Source: Methanohalophilus levihalophilus
Lineage (GTDB): Archaea; Halobacteriota; Methanosarcinia; Methanosarcinales; Methanosarcinaceae
Reading direction: 5' to 3'
DNA length: 64,000 nucleotides
Assembly (NCBI RefSeq): GCF_017874375.1
Contig: NZ_JAGGLK010000002.1
Location: forward strand, 372,001-436,000
The position numbers were made by a program, and so were the translations under genes. The notes under the pieces were generated by a model. It did not search any database and was not told the origin of the DNA. It saw only the letters and a program-made list of their open reading frames with translations. Below are positions 16,576-25,537 of the stretch, piece by piece. Positions within the stretch are counted from its first letter, which is position 1; every line of letters starts with the position of its first letter.

Positions 16576-17709
16576 ATGAATATACAAAATTTAACGCTAA
16601 TTTTATTGATCACAGCCGTCCTTCTTTTTTCCGCGGGATGCGTCGGCGAAGATAGCACTGCTGAGCAAATTGCTGAGGAATATGAACAAAGACAGTCTGA
16701 GATAGAGGACTATTCTGCTACAGTTCATGTTACGGCATCTACGGCTACGCAGGAAATGGTGTCTGTAAGCGAAATAATCTACAAAAACCCTGGCAAGGTA
16801 AGAGAAACGATCAAGGAGTTCTCTTATACTGAAAAAGAACCTGAACAACTTTCAGCAGACACTTTCACTTTTTTTTATAATTCATGGCAAAATGAAGGTT
16901 CGGTTGTTGCTTCCAATGGGGAAACCATGTGGATATTTGATCAGGGGCAGAATGCTGTAATTGTTGGAGAAGCAGACCCAATGGCTATTTATTATGGATA
17001 TCGTGTGGACTCGTTTGAATTAGTTGAATTGTTAATTGATGAGAATGATTTCACTCTTGAAGGAACTTCCAGCATCGATGGTAGAGAAACTTACGTAATT
17101 CACGGAAGTCCTAAAGACGATTACCCCATCGAAATGAAAGCATGGATTGACACAGAAACGTGGATGCCACTAAGGTTTGAAATGCATGGTACAGAGTCAT
17201 CATTTGACACGATTATCGAATACAGGGATCTGGAACTTAACACAGGAATCCCGGATTCTGAGTTTGAGTTTGAAATTCCGGAAGGGGTTGAAGTCATAGC
17301 CTTTGATGAATATGTCAATGCAGCCCCACAGGGGCCAACTATTGATGAAGCACAGGAACTGATTGAAAATGATATTCAAGTGCCTTCATACATTCCAGAA
17401 GGATTTGAGTTCTATAGCGCTTCTGCAGATACTTTTTCGTCCGGCAGCATTCAGGAAATCACGTTCCTTAGATATAGTAATGGCTCTGCATTTATCTCAA
17501 TACATGAACAATTCTTTGAAAATGAAATAGGTTTTGAAATTGAATATGAGGGAGCGGAAGTTGATATCAATGGAGCGACTGGAAAACTTAAGGTGGATGA
17601 AGAAGATGGATCTGTATCTCTTTTCTGGGTTGACGGGAATGCAATGATCATAATCAGTGGCCAGATTGGCTCAGATGAGATTCTCAAAATTGCCAGATCA
17701 ATGGAGTGA
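16576..17709 (+). CDS. Secreted lipoprotein, LolA-like domain plus C-terminal DUF4367-like domain
   Basis: A 377-residue exported lipoprotein. Residues 1-22 form a signal peptide with lipobox LFSAGC. Residues 25-250 resemble LolA/LolB-like lipoprotein-carrier folds (YSATVHVTAS, VIHGSPKDDYPIEMKAWID, WMPLRFEMHG). Residues 265-377 have the PSYIPEGFEFYSAS and IIISGQIGSDEILKIARSM pattern of DUF4367, also found in anti-sigma-like bacterial proteins. It probably faces the outside of the membrane; substrate unknown. Its last 12 bases overlap the convergent TspO-like gene. Confidence 0.75.
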   Translation: MNIQNLTLILLITAVLLFSAGCVGEDSTAEQIAEEYEQRQSEIEDYSATVHVTASTATQEMVSVSEIIYKNPGKVRETIKEFSYTEKEPEQLSADTFTFFYNSWQNEGSVVASNGETMWIFDQGQNAVIVGEADPMAIYYGYRVDSFELVELLIDENDFTLEGTSSIDGRETYVIHGSPKDDYPIEMKAWIDTETWMPLRFEMHGTESSFDTIIEYRDLELNTGIPDSEFEFEIPEGVEVIAFDEYVNAAPQGPTIDEAQELIENDIQVPSYIPEGFEFYSASADTFSSGSIQEITFLRYSNGSAFISIHEQFFENEIGFEIEYEGAEVDINGATGKLKVDEEDGSVSLFWVDGNAMIIISGQIGSDEILKIARSME

Positions 17710-18516
17710 TGTCTTTTCTTTCACTCTTCCTTTCCTTTTTGAGATCACCAGATAAGCCACAGCGAGAAGCAATAATGCGATACAAACAATTGTTGTATTG
17801 ATTATTGCAGGATATTGATAGCCAAATCCTTCCGGTGAAATATGCTTTAGCAATATTCCTGAGTATGCCCAAACAATAACAAGCCCGTAGGCAATATCCT
17901 TGTTTTTAAGCATGGTTGCAATTGCGATCACAATTCCCAGGAAAATTACTATAATAGCCCACAAGACATCACTCAGGATAAAATCTTTCCATCCTAGACT
18001 GACAAGAAGAATGGTTGCATTTGCAATGGTTGCTACTGTTATCCATCCGAAGTAAACGCTAAAAGGCAATCTAACAAAGAAATATTCCATTTTTGAAAAC
18101 TGTTCTTTTCCTGTAAGCTGATTTATCAGTATAAGGCAAACCAGAATCACAATCATCAGCAACATGGATAATGGGATTATTTCGTAATGCCATGCGAATA
18201 TCCATGATGCATTGGCAATGGAAGATACAGAGAACAGGATTCCAATTTTATTAATGAGCTCAGTTTTGTAGGTGTTTGTTTTTCCCTGAAAAATTCCAAG
18301 CTGGTAGAGCGTGTAACCTGCCAGTAACAGGTATATAAGCCCCCAGATGGCAAAAGTCGCTCCTGCTGGAGCAAAAAGATTTTGATACGAGTCTGATACC
18401 TGTCCAGCAGTGACGCCATTAATCGGGAGGGCGTTGGCCAGGAAATTGACGAAAACCATTATTAAAAAGGTGGCTAACGTGACAATTTGAATAATTTTTC
18501 TCTGATCTGTGTTCAT
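17698..18516 (-). CDS. TspO/MBR-like tryptophan-rich membrane protein
   Basis: A 272-residue protein with about eight hydrophobic segments. Conserved features of the long TspO/MBR-related family are FAPAGATFAIWGLIYLLLAGYTLYQ-like sequence near residue 50 (given in part), the ANASWIFAWHYE segment and LPFSVYFGWITVATIAN. TspO proteins bind porphyrins and other ligands, but this longer archaeal form has no assigned role. It converges on and overlaps the lipoprotein gene by 12 bases. Confidence 0.7.
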   Translation of the reverse strand: MNTDQRKIIQIVTLATFLIMVFVNFLANALPINGVTAGQVSDSYQNLFAPAGATFAIWGLIYLLLAGYTLYQLGIFQGKTNTYKTELINKIGILFSVSSIANASWIFAWHYEIIPLSMLLMIVILVCLILINQLTGKEQFSKMEYFFVRLPFSVYFGWITVATIANATILLVSLGWKDFILSDVLWAIIVIFLGIVIAIATMLKNKDIAYGLVIVWAYSGILLKHISPEGFGYQYPAIINTTIVCIALLLLAVAYLVISKRKGRVKEKTSLH

Positions 18517-18603
18517 TCCATCATCTCCCCTATTTCTCCCCAGTCAATGCGAATACAATTATTGTTTAATCTATTACTTCATTATATACACAACTAGCGA
18601 GGT

Positions 18604-19983
18604 GTGGAAGTGGGGAAATATGCGAAATCACTTTTTGTTTTCAGGCGCGACTTCCGTGTGGATGATAATACCGGTTTGATAAGTGCCCTGCAAAATTCAG
18701 AGGAAGTAATTCCATGCTTCATATTTGATCCGGGACAGACTGAAAAGAACCGATATTTCAGCAGGAATGCATTCCAGTTCATGGGGGAATCACTGCTGGA
18801 TCTTGAGGTTCAACTTGAAAGCAGGGAAGGCAAATTACACATTTTTCAGGGGAAGGCACATGATGTCATTGGACAACTGATTGAAAATCAGCAAATAGAA
18901 GCCGTATTTGTAAACAGGGACTATACTCCTTTCAGTAGCAAAAGAGATTCTCTGATTGAAGAAGTGTGCAATAAGCATCAGGTAGGCTTTTTTGCGAGTC
19001 CCGATATTCTTCTCAATGAACCTGAAGACATAGCGACTAAAGACGGAAAAAAGTATTCTGTTTTCACTCCTTTCTTCAAAGCATCACGCAGCTTTCCTGT
19101 TGAGTATCCTTCCATGGTGGAATCAGGAAACTTTTTCAAAGGCAATATAAAAGGTGAGGATCGAGGTATCCTGAAACACATTCTGAAAGATCGTAATGAA
19201 AACCTTTACTCAAAGGGTGGCCGGGAAAACGGATTAGAGATCCTCGACAATCCGAAGCGTTTTGAAAACTATCAGGATGAAAGAGATTATCCTGCACTTG
19301 ACGCTACCACCGGGCTTTCGGCTCACAATAAATTCGGCACGGTTTCTATCAGGGAAGTCTATCATTGCCTAGCTGATGAGTTTGGTAAAAATCATCCACT
19401 GATTACCCAGCTCTACTGGCGTGATTTTTTCACCCACCTTGCTTACAACAATCCGCATGTGTTCGGCCATTCGTTCAGGAAAAAATACGATTCATTGAAA
19501 TGGATTGATGATAAGGACAGCTTCAGGAAATGGTGTGAAGGAAAAACGGGTTTCCCGATAGTTGATGCCGGAATGAGGCAGTTGAACACCACCGGCTACA
19601 TGCACAACCGGGTAAGGATGATTGCAGCATCTTTTCTTGTAAAGGACTTGCACATCGACTGGAGGTGGGGGGAGCGCTATTTTGCCCAACATCTTGTTGA
19701 TTACGATCCCTGCGTAAACAACGGCAACTGGCAATGGGCAGCATCCACAGGTGCGGATTCCCAGCCATACTTCCGAATTTTCAATCCATGGCTGCAGCAA
19801 ACAAAGTTCGATAAAGATTGTGAATACATCAAAACATGGGTTCCTGAACTGGCGGATGTTGATCCAAAGCGTATTCACAGGCTTGGGCATGATGAAAAAC
19901 ATCGCATTCCGGATTATCCGGCACCGATTGTTGATCACAGCAGGGAGAGGGAACAGTCCTTATTCATGTTTAAATCAGCATAA
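18604..19983 (+). CDS. phr: Deoxyribodipyrimidine photolyase (class I CPD photolyase/cryptochrome family)
   Basis: A 459-residue flavoprotein that repairs UV-induced pyrimidine dimers with blue light. The N-terminal antenna-binding Rossmann domain opens with SLFVFRRDFRVDDNTGL, and the FAD-binding domain has QLYWRDFFTHLAY, GFPIVDAGMRQLNTTGYMHN and VNNGNWQWAASTGAD. The start is a GTG: 18604 as given, or GTG 18610, which has GAGGTG at a better distance. It stands alone on the plus strand, divergent from the TspO-like gene. Confidence 0.92.
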   Translation: MEVGKYAKSLFVFRRDFRVDDNTGLISALQNSEEVIPCFIFDPGQTEKNRYFSRNAFQFMGESLLDLEVQLESREGKLHIFQGKAHDVIGQLIENQQIEAVFVNRDYTPFSSKRDSLIEEVCNKHQVGFFASPDILLNEPEDIATKDGKKYSVFTPFFKASRSFPVEYPSMVESGNFFKGNIKGEDRGILKHILKDRNENLYSKGGRENGLEILDNPKRFENYQDERDYPALDATTGLSAHNKFGTVSIREVYHCLADEFGKNHPLITQLYWRDFFTHLAYNNPHVFGHSFRKKYDSLKWIDDKDSFRKWCEGKTGFPIVDAGMRQLNTTGYMHNRVRMIAASFLVKDLHIDWRWGERYFAQHLVDYDPCVNNGNWQWAASTGADSQPYFRIFNPWLQQTKFDKDCEYIKTWVPELADVDPKRIHRLGHDEKHRIPDYPAPIVDHSREREQSLFMFKSA

Positions 19984-20086
19984 TATGGGTTGAATCCTGA
20001 AGATATTTCCTGAATCCGGTTACTGAGGTAAAATTGATAAACCATCTAACAAATATTTATTTGAAATAGATTTCAGGAGGTAAAAG

Positions 20087-20227
20087 ATGGTTTACAAATG
20101 CGGGGAAAAACCCGGAAAAGGAACATATATCTGTTTGGTGTGTGGCACAAAAGTAACGCTTGATGACGATGATGATGTTTTGCCACCATGCCCGACATGT
20201 GGAAATTGTGAATACAAAAAGGAATAA
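20087..20227 (+). CDS. 46-residue zinc-ribbon protein
   Basis: ATG 20087 is preceded by AGGAGG at ideal spacing, and the frame ends at TAA 20225-20227. The peptide starts MVYKCGEKPGKGTYICLVCG and carries CLVCG and CPTCGNC motifs, a four-cysteine rubredoxin/zinc-ribbon knuckle pair, with an acidic DDDDD loop between. Such tiny zinc ribbons are frequent in archaea and bacteria and mostly uncharacterised. An AT-rich TATA-like stretch (aaatatttattt) is about 35 bases upstream. Confidence 0.8.
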   Translation: MVYKCGEKPGKGTYICLVCGTKVTLDDDDDVLPPCPTCGNCEYKKE

Positions 20228-20424
20228 TTTGCTTTTGGGCAGGTTTTTCCTTCCCAATTCTATTTCTCAGGGGGGATTTGATTTCAAATATTGGATCACC
20301 GGGATTGAAGATTCGGTATTTGAGATTCCTGAAAATGTGATGGTAATCACTTTTGAGTTATTAAGTGGTTGGCTTTTGAAAGACGATATGTTCTTCTCAC
20401 ATGTGGATTTTTCAAGCTACACAA

Positions 20425-22989
20425 TTATCCTTCATGTGTTTGTTCTGGAATCGTAATTTTTGAAGAAATTCCTAGTTGACTATTCAGACGTTGTCTATCT
20501 GCGTATGTTATTCTATTCAAAGTGCAGTAGTTAATAACCATTAGTCGAATAGCTTTTTTTGCTATAGCTGAAAAACTATCTTCATTGTTTTTCCCTGCAA
20601 TTTCGGAGATTCTTACATTTTTGTTGTATTCCATTAAGATGCCATGTTTTACCAGAAATGATGCAGGTGTATCAACTTCATCGCAAACCTTTTTAACAAT
20701 TTCAAGCAATTTGTCAGATCCTAGTGAATGAATTATTTTTTCAATAAATCCACATACAACAAAATAGTTAATGTTCCAAAATAGTTTATTAGCCATCTCC
20801 TTTTTTTCTTCTAGATTTGGTTTGTTGTGCGTATCCTTGATTTCTTCTAGATGATCCATCCGCTCAGCTATAAAATCCACAATTTCATTTTGATTTGTCT
20901 CGTCTTTAATTAAATCAAAGAAAGCTGATAAAACTCTCAAGTGGATATCCATTCCGTCTTCAAATAATTTCTCTAGCTCTGCTTTTTTCAGTGAACCCGC
21001 CCTATTTTTTATGATACATCCCATCACTTCTACTGTTTTTACAGCTCTCCTTAATTCGATAGCGAAATTATCATTTTCAGGGAATTCATCACTCTGTTCT
21101 ACGCTTTCATTGGATTGTTCGAGTTCGTCCTGAAGGGTTAGCAGCTCCATTCTTTCCTTTTCGGGATTATTATTAGATGGTGGTAAGACTGCTTTTACGA
21201 TATTATGTGCTTGAGCATCGAAAAATTTGGTCTCTTTTTTTGTTAATGTTGCAGGCCTATATTTTTTAAATAGCGAAAGTGCCACACCTTCTATTTCCTC
21301 AAATATTCTATTATTTTTGGAGTGGTGGGTTAGAAAAATAGATATGTATGCATTTTTGTTTTGATGGAGATTGTTTAGTATTCTTTTAATTTCTTCTATC
21401 ACCTTTGTATCATCGATGTGATCTGAAAGATATTTGGCAACAAAGTAATAATAGAAATATGGGTATCTAAATGAATAATTTCTGAAACTATCAATTGACA
21501 CAATTTCGCTTAGGTTGGAAAGTACAATCTCTTCTTTTATTGGAAGATTATAAGTTTCTTGATATGAAACCATAAACTGAGCAAAGTCTTCAGGACTTAG
21601 TTCTTCTTTATTTTCTTCGTGAATGTGGTATGCCAGCTCGGTTAAAAAATTAATATAAATATCAATTTCATCGTTTTTCACACCATTTCTTCTTAAATAG
21701 AAATATATAAACGCTTGATAGCAGTAACCTTGCGAGGTTATTTCTTGGTCAAGAGAAATTGAAAATGTTTCGTATGCAAGTATAGTTGATAGTATGAAGA
21801 AAGGGTATGCAGGCATGATTCCTTTTCCAATGTTTTTGCCTAAGGTGGAATTGATAAGTCCCGTGTGCTTGTCAATACTTTGATAATCGGTAACAATATC
21901 GTTATCTGACAAACTTACCCATTTTTTGACCAATCCATATCTCAGAGAAGGTTTTAATTCTTTTATCCTAAAGTTTGCAAATGAGGAAATCAGCGTTTCA
22001 TCTTCAATGTTCAATCCGAAAATATCGTCGACAACTAGGATGGAGTGTGTATAATTCAATAAATTATCAATATGTTTTTCCTTGTTTTTGGCATAGTGAA
22101 AATCATCTACTATTGGAATTATTCTATTCTTGTCAATTTCAATATTCTCAAAATTCTCATATTGTTCATCTAATGAAGCGGAGATGAAATTTTCGATTTT
22201 ACCTACAAATCTATTCCTTTTGTCAGAAATATAAACAGGAATAAGGTTCAAATCCCTAAGATCTGAGTATATTTTCTTACACAAAGTTGTCTTGCCTGAT
22301 TGGGCTTCTCCAGATATGATGATCCTTTTGCATTCTAATAGGTTGTCTACTAATAAATCAGAACTAACTTTTTCATCTACCTTATAATCAACATACTTTT
22401 CTAATTCAACTGGAACAAAAATATCATCCAAGAAGAGTTTTTCCTTTTTTGAGTTTGCTTTTGTTAGCATCTCAGTATCTTGCAAGAAATTTTTGAAATC
22501 ATCTTTTAATGCAAGATGCTTTATTTTCAGTTCATTCATAGCTATATTTTTTAATCGAGTGTACACTTCATGCCATGCCTGATCTGAGTTTGAAAAATCT
22601 GAAACCGGTTTTCCATCTTTAGGAGTTGCTAATAAATCTGAAATCCCTTTGTTATCTAGCCATCCACATGGGGATAAAATGATTGGAAGTACCGAAACCA
22701 TCCTTTTGCATCTTAACTCGAGAGCTTTTTCTTTTTCGATTCTGCAATTTTCAGAGCTCAGAAAATTCGCCGACACAAATAAACAAATAATATCTGCATT
22801 CTCCAATTTTTGATCAATTTGTTGTTGGTACTCGCCAGATAATATATTTCCATCATACCATTCATCTATTAGCCCTTCTGCTTTGAGGGGAGCGATATGG
22901 TTTAGGAAATTGTCAATATGTGGAGAATTGGGTTCATTGTCTTTGTGCGAATAGCTAAGGAAAACCTTCAATCCATTATTATTTTGCAT
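20425..22989 (-). CDS. TIR domain-STAND NTPase, probable antiviral immune protein
   Basis: An 854-residue protein. Residues 6-150 are a TIR domain (KVFLSYSHKDNEP, SANFLSSENCRIEKE); Glu85 sits where NADase TIRs have the catalytic glutamate. A linker leads to a STAND/NACHT-like ATPase with Walker A GEAQSGKT at 227-234 and Walker B IIPIVDDFH near 290-298. The roughly 350-residue C-terminus is helical with no clear repeats and could be the sensor. The architecture matches NLR-like bacterial immune proteins in which ligand-driven oligomerisation switches on NAD+ cleavage; I infer this role. The gene is markedly more AT-rich than dinB next to it and has no partner gene, suggesting horizontal transfer. 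Confidence 0.75.
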   Translation of the reverse strand: MQNNNGLKVFLSYSHKDNEPNSPHIDNFLNHIAPLKAEGLIDEWYDGNILSGEYQQQIDQKLENADIICLFVSANFLSSENCRIEKEKALELRCKRMVSVLPIILSPCGWLDNKGISDLLATPKDGKPVSDFSNSDQAWHEVYTRLKNIAMNELKIKHLALKDDFKNFLQDTEMLTKANSKKEKLFLDDIFVPVELEKYVDYKVDEKVSSDLLVDNLLECKRIIISGEAQSGKTTLCKKIYSDLRDLNLIPVYISDKRNRFVGKIENFISASLDEQYENFENIEIDKNRIIPIVDDFHYAKNKEKHIDNLLNYTHSILVVDDIFGLNIEDETLISSFANFRIKELKPSLRYGLVKKWVSLSDNDIVTDYQSIDKHTGLINSTLGKNIGKGIMPAYPFFILSTILAYETFSISLDQEITSQGYCYQAFIYFYLRRNGVKNDEIDIYINFLTELAYHIHEENKEELSPEDFAQFMVSYQETYNLPIKEEIVLSNLSEIVSIDSFRNYSFRYPYFYYYFVAKYLSDHIDDTKVIEEIKRILNNLHQNKNAYISIFLTHHSKNNRIFEEIEGVALSLFKKYRPATLTKKETKFFDAQAHNIVKAVLPPSNNNPEKERMELLTLQDELEQSNESVEQSDEFPENDNFAIELRRAVKTVEVMGCIIKNRAGSLKKAELEKLFEDGMDIHLRVLSAFFDLIKDETNQNEIVDFIAERMDHLEEIKDTHNKPNLEEKKEMANKLFWNINYFVVCGFIEKIIHSLGSDKLLEIVKKVCDEVDTPASFLVKHGILMEYNKNVRISEIAGKNNEDSFSAIAKKAIRLMVINYCTLNRITYADRQRLNSQLGISSKITIPEQTHEG

Positions 22990-23118
22990 TGTGCGAACCT
23001 CTTCATTATCTTGAGTTTTTAAAAATAGAATTAAACCTGCACAATGCTCGAATCAAAACATCTCTCCAAAATACCAGATCCACAAACGATAAAACCCCTG
23101 CAAACCATCTCTTTTGCA

Positions 23119-24207
23119 ATGTCCCGCATCGTTGCTCATGTTGACATGGATTACTTTTACGCAGCCGTTGAGGAGCGGGAAGACCCTTCCCTGCGTGGCA
23201 AACCCGTGGTGGTCTGCATGTATTCCGGCAGGGGTGAGGGCGGCTCGGTGAGCACCAGCAACTATGTGGCCCGGGAATTCGGGATACATTCCGGGATGCC
23301 CTGCTCGCGTGCCAGGCAACTCAATTCCGATGCTGTTTACCTCCCGGTGCGCAAGGAATTCTACACGGAAGTTTCCGACAGGATTATGGGGATAATCGAA
23401 AGCCATGCGGATTCGCCGGATTTTTTTGAGCAGGTAAGCATTGACGAGGCTTTCATTGAGATTTCGGAACACTGCAACGGCGATTTTGGCTGTGCCGAGG
23501 AGATTGCACAGCAGATCAAGCAGGAAGTTCTGGAGCATGAAAAACTGACATGTTCTGTGGGTATTGGTCCCAACAAGCTCATTGCCAAAATGGCCTCCTC
23601 GGAGCAGAAGCCTGACGGCTTGACTGTTATCACGCCGGATGCAGTTGCTGACTTCCTGAACGATAAACCTGTGGGAAAGTTATGGGGTGTGGGGAAGGTC
23701 ACCGCTTCAAAGCTTGAGGAAATGAATATCAGCTCCGTTGGTGAGCTGGCAAAATATGATGCTGTGGAACTGGTTTCAGCTTTTGGTAAGAACCGGGGTG
23801 CATGGCTTAAGGCTTCGGCGCAGGGCATTGATGAATCCCCGGTGAATCCACGTGGAGGAACGGACCAGATCGGCAGGATTGCAACATTATCCCGCAATTC
23901 GTCGGATGTCGGGGAAATCATGCAGGAAATTGAAAAGCTCTCAAACGATGTGATTGAAAGGCTTCATGAGCGTAAACTTTCGTACAAACAGGTTTCAATA
24001 ACCATCATCACGTCACATTTTAAAACCTATAGCAGGAACAAAACACTAAACCTGCCGTCCTCGGAAAAAGAAATAATCATTACCACCGCACGCTCGCTGT
24101 TTTCACAATTTCTTGAAGAAAACAATGTTGAAGTCCGCAGGGTCGGGGTCATGGTCTCAGGTTTGCAGGAAATGTCATCCCAGACAACTCTCTCAAGCTA
24201 CTTCTGA
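23119..24207 (+). CDS. dinB: DNA polymerase IV (Y family, Dpo4-like)
   Basis: A 362-residue translesion polymerase. The start ATG 23119 gives MSRIVAHVDMDYFYAAVEER, the usual archaeal N-terminus; an in-frame ATG at 23044 would add 25 unrelated residues. Catalytic carboxylates are in HVDMDYF and SIDEAF, and the steric-gate region FYAAVE is intact. The C-terminus ends QTTLSSYF, a perfect PCNA-interacting (PIP) box that links it to the PCNA at 52701-53438. GC content is clearly higher than in the neighbouring TIR gene. Confidence 0.93.
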   Translation: MSRIVAHVDMDYFYAAVEEREDPSLRGKPVVVCMYSGRGEGGSVSTSNYVAREFGIHSGMPCSRARQLNSDAVYLPVRKEFYTEVSDRIMGIIESHADSPDFFEQVSIDEAFIEISEHCNGDFGCAEEIAQQIKQEVLEHEKLTCSVGIGPNKLIAKMASSEQKPDGLTVITPDAVADFLNDKPVGKLWGVGKVTASKLEEMNISSVGELAKYDAVELVSAFGKNRGAWLKASAQGIDESPVNPRGGTDQIGRIATLSRNSSDVGEIMQEIEKLSNDVIERLHERKLSYKQVSITIITSHFKTYSRNKTLNLPSSEKEIIITTARSLFSQFLEENNVEVRRVGVMVSGLQEMSSQTTLSSYF

Positions 24208-24215
24208 AAATCGAA

Positions 24216-24674
24216 TTAAAGAAGAGTGTCAAAGACTTCCGCACCTTCGAGTCTTTCGGGGTTGATTGCTTCCGCCTCCAGAATTTCCTCACTCATGTAG
24301 ATTGGTATCTTCGCCCTGAGGGCAACTGCAATACAATCACTTGGGCGGGCGTCAAATTCCATATTCACTCCGTTCTTCCGGATAGTGATGCTTGCGTAAA
24401 AGATTCCGTCTATCATTTCGTCAATGATGACGTTCTCGACACTGATCTCATTTCTCTGGAGGATATTCATCAGGAGATCATGGGTTAAGGGGCGGGGAGC
24501 CATCTGGTTATTGAATGCCTGGTTAATTGAGAGGGCTTCCAGATGCCCAACATAAATAGGAACGAGGTTTCCACTCTTGCTTTCAAGAATGATTGCCGTA
24601 GCCACGCCCTCTGTAACTTCAACAAGGTAAACTCCCTTTACAGAGAGTTCACAAATACCCTCGCATCCCTCCAT
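24216..24674 (-). CDS. Bifunctional nuclease (DUF151) family protein
   Basis: A 152-residue protein of the BFN/DUF151 family: PIYVGHLEALSINQAFN, RPLTHDLLMNILQR and the RPSDCIAVALRAKIPIYMSEEIL motif are characteristic. Plant and bacterial members have been reported to act as DNase/RNase, while many archaeal members are untested. It converges with dinB, with only eight bases between the two stops. A possible ribosome binding site AGGAGG-like sequence (complement of cctccta at about 24689-24695) supports ATG 24674. Confidence 0.85.
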   Translation of the reverse strand: MEGCEGICELSVKGVYLVEVTEGVATAIILESKSGNLVPIYVGHLEALSINQAFNNQMAPRPLTHDLLMNILQRNEISVENVIIDEMIDGIFYASITIRKNGVNMEFDARPSDCIAVALRAKIPIYMSEEILEAEAINPERLEGAEVFDTLL

Positions 24675-24724
24675 GTTTTATTTTTTAGGAGGTATTCTAT
24701 TAATAGCTACTTATGGACTATCGA

Positions 24725-24877
24725 TTAAAAGGATGTCCATATCCCGATGATCAGGAGAATAATCGCAAATATAAACAGGTATTTGGTGTATTTGCATCCC
24801 CCCGGGGCCAGTATGCTGCACTTGGGAGTGTCTTGTTCGGAATTTTCGTCCTGCGTTTTTTCAGTTATTTCATCCAT
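24725..24877 (-). CDS. Small single-pass membrane protein (50 residues)
   Basis: The minus-strand frame from ATG 24877 gives MDEITEKTQDENSEQDTPKC, then a Gly-rich cysteine pair (CSILAPGGCKYTK) and a C-terminal membrane helix YLFIFAIILLIIGIWTSF. GGAGG lies 13 bases upstream; a TTG at 24883 would sit at a better spacing. A TATA-like catatataaa lies slightly further up. The acidic head plus C-terminal anchor look like a true tail-anchored peptide. A plus-strand frame over the same bases is rejected because it has no such signals. Function unknown. Confidence 0.5.
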   Translation of the reverse strand: MDEITEKTQDENSEQDTPKCSILAPGGCKYTKYLFIFAIILLIIGIWTSF

Positions 24878-24948
24878 ACTCAATTGAATGCCTCCGTTTT
24901 CTGATTTATATATGAAAAAGCCTGAATTAAAATCTTCTGTCTCTGGGG

Positions 24949-25497
24949 TTATTCTTGCATCCTGGCAGTGATATAAGGTCCAGGATCCAGTAATCCATCC
25001 GGAACTCCTTCTTCAAACCAGTTGCCTCCAAGATAATCAGGAGGAGATGTACAAGGCTCTTTATTCCACAATTCAAAATGCAGCATACTCGGATTTCTGT
25101 TTTTCAGATCCTGTATGTATAAGGGGGCAGTCTCATCGATTTTTTCAGGATTCAGCACCATTCCCACCTTCCCGATGAGATCTCCTTCCTTTACTTCCTC
25201 TTGAATTCTGACTGAAGTCTCCCCAAGTTCCGCATACTTGCAAAACATGCCGCTCGCAGTTTTCACTATAACGTAATGGGTCTCATTCCAGTAAGAAAGG
25301 ATGTCTGGAGAGGTCATGATTCCGATATCAACAACAATGCCCTCTTCAATTGCCAGTACTTCGGTCCCTGCCGGAGCGTAAATATCAATGCCGCAGTGTA
25401 TCCTGTCCTTCCGGTCTTCAAGAAAAGATCCACTTTCACCTTTTTCCGGCAGGCAAACTTTGTGATCCGGAAACAAGGTACACTTATTGTCTTTCAT
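24949..25497 (-). CDS. M23-type (LytM) metallopeptidase domain protein
   Basis: A 182-residue protein resembling M23 peptidases: HCGIDIYAPAGTEVLAIEEG has the HxxxD zinc-ligand motif and LHFELW gives the second histidine of the HxH motif, although the first position is Leu here (MLHFELW), so zinc binding may be altered. No signal peptide is evident. Methanogens of this family lack murein, so the substrate is unclear. ATG 25497 is preferred; upstream in-frame TTG/GTG codons (25533, 25530) exist. It lies just after purF and is probably co-transcribed. Confidence 0.7.
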   Translation of the reverse strand: MKDNKCTLFPDHKVCLPEKGESGSFLEDRKDRIHCGIDIYAPAGTEVLAIEEGIVVDIGIMTSPDILSYWNETHYVIVKTASGMFCKYAELGETSVRIQEEVKEGDLIGKVGMVLNPEKIDETAPLYIQDLKNRNPSMLHFELWNKEPCTSPPDYLGGNWFEEGVPDGLLDPGPYITARMQE

Positions 25498-25537
25498 GTA
25501 TATGATCCCGGGATGATAAACTCCAGACACCAAATAT

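Noticed and set aside
20160-20456. A 98-codon plus-strand frame downstream of the zinc-ribbon gene
   Set aside because: It starts inside the zinc-ribbon gene in another frame and overlaps the 3' end of the TIR-STAND gene; composition is not protein-like.
23044-23118. N-terminal extension of the Dpo4 gene
   Set aside because: Archaeal Dpo4 proteins start directly at the RIVxHVDMDYF segment; the extension shows no conserved features, though a leaderless start at 23044 cannot be excluded.
24713-24904. A 63-codon plus-strand frame between the DUF151 gene and the M23-like gene
   Set aside because: It overlaps the better supported minus-strand membrane peptide, has no ribosome binding site and starts inside the DUF151 promoter area.
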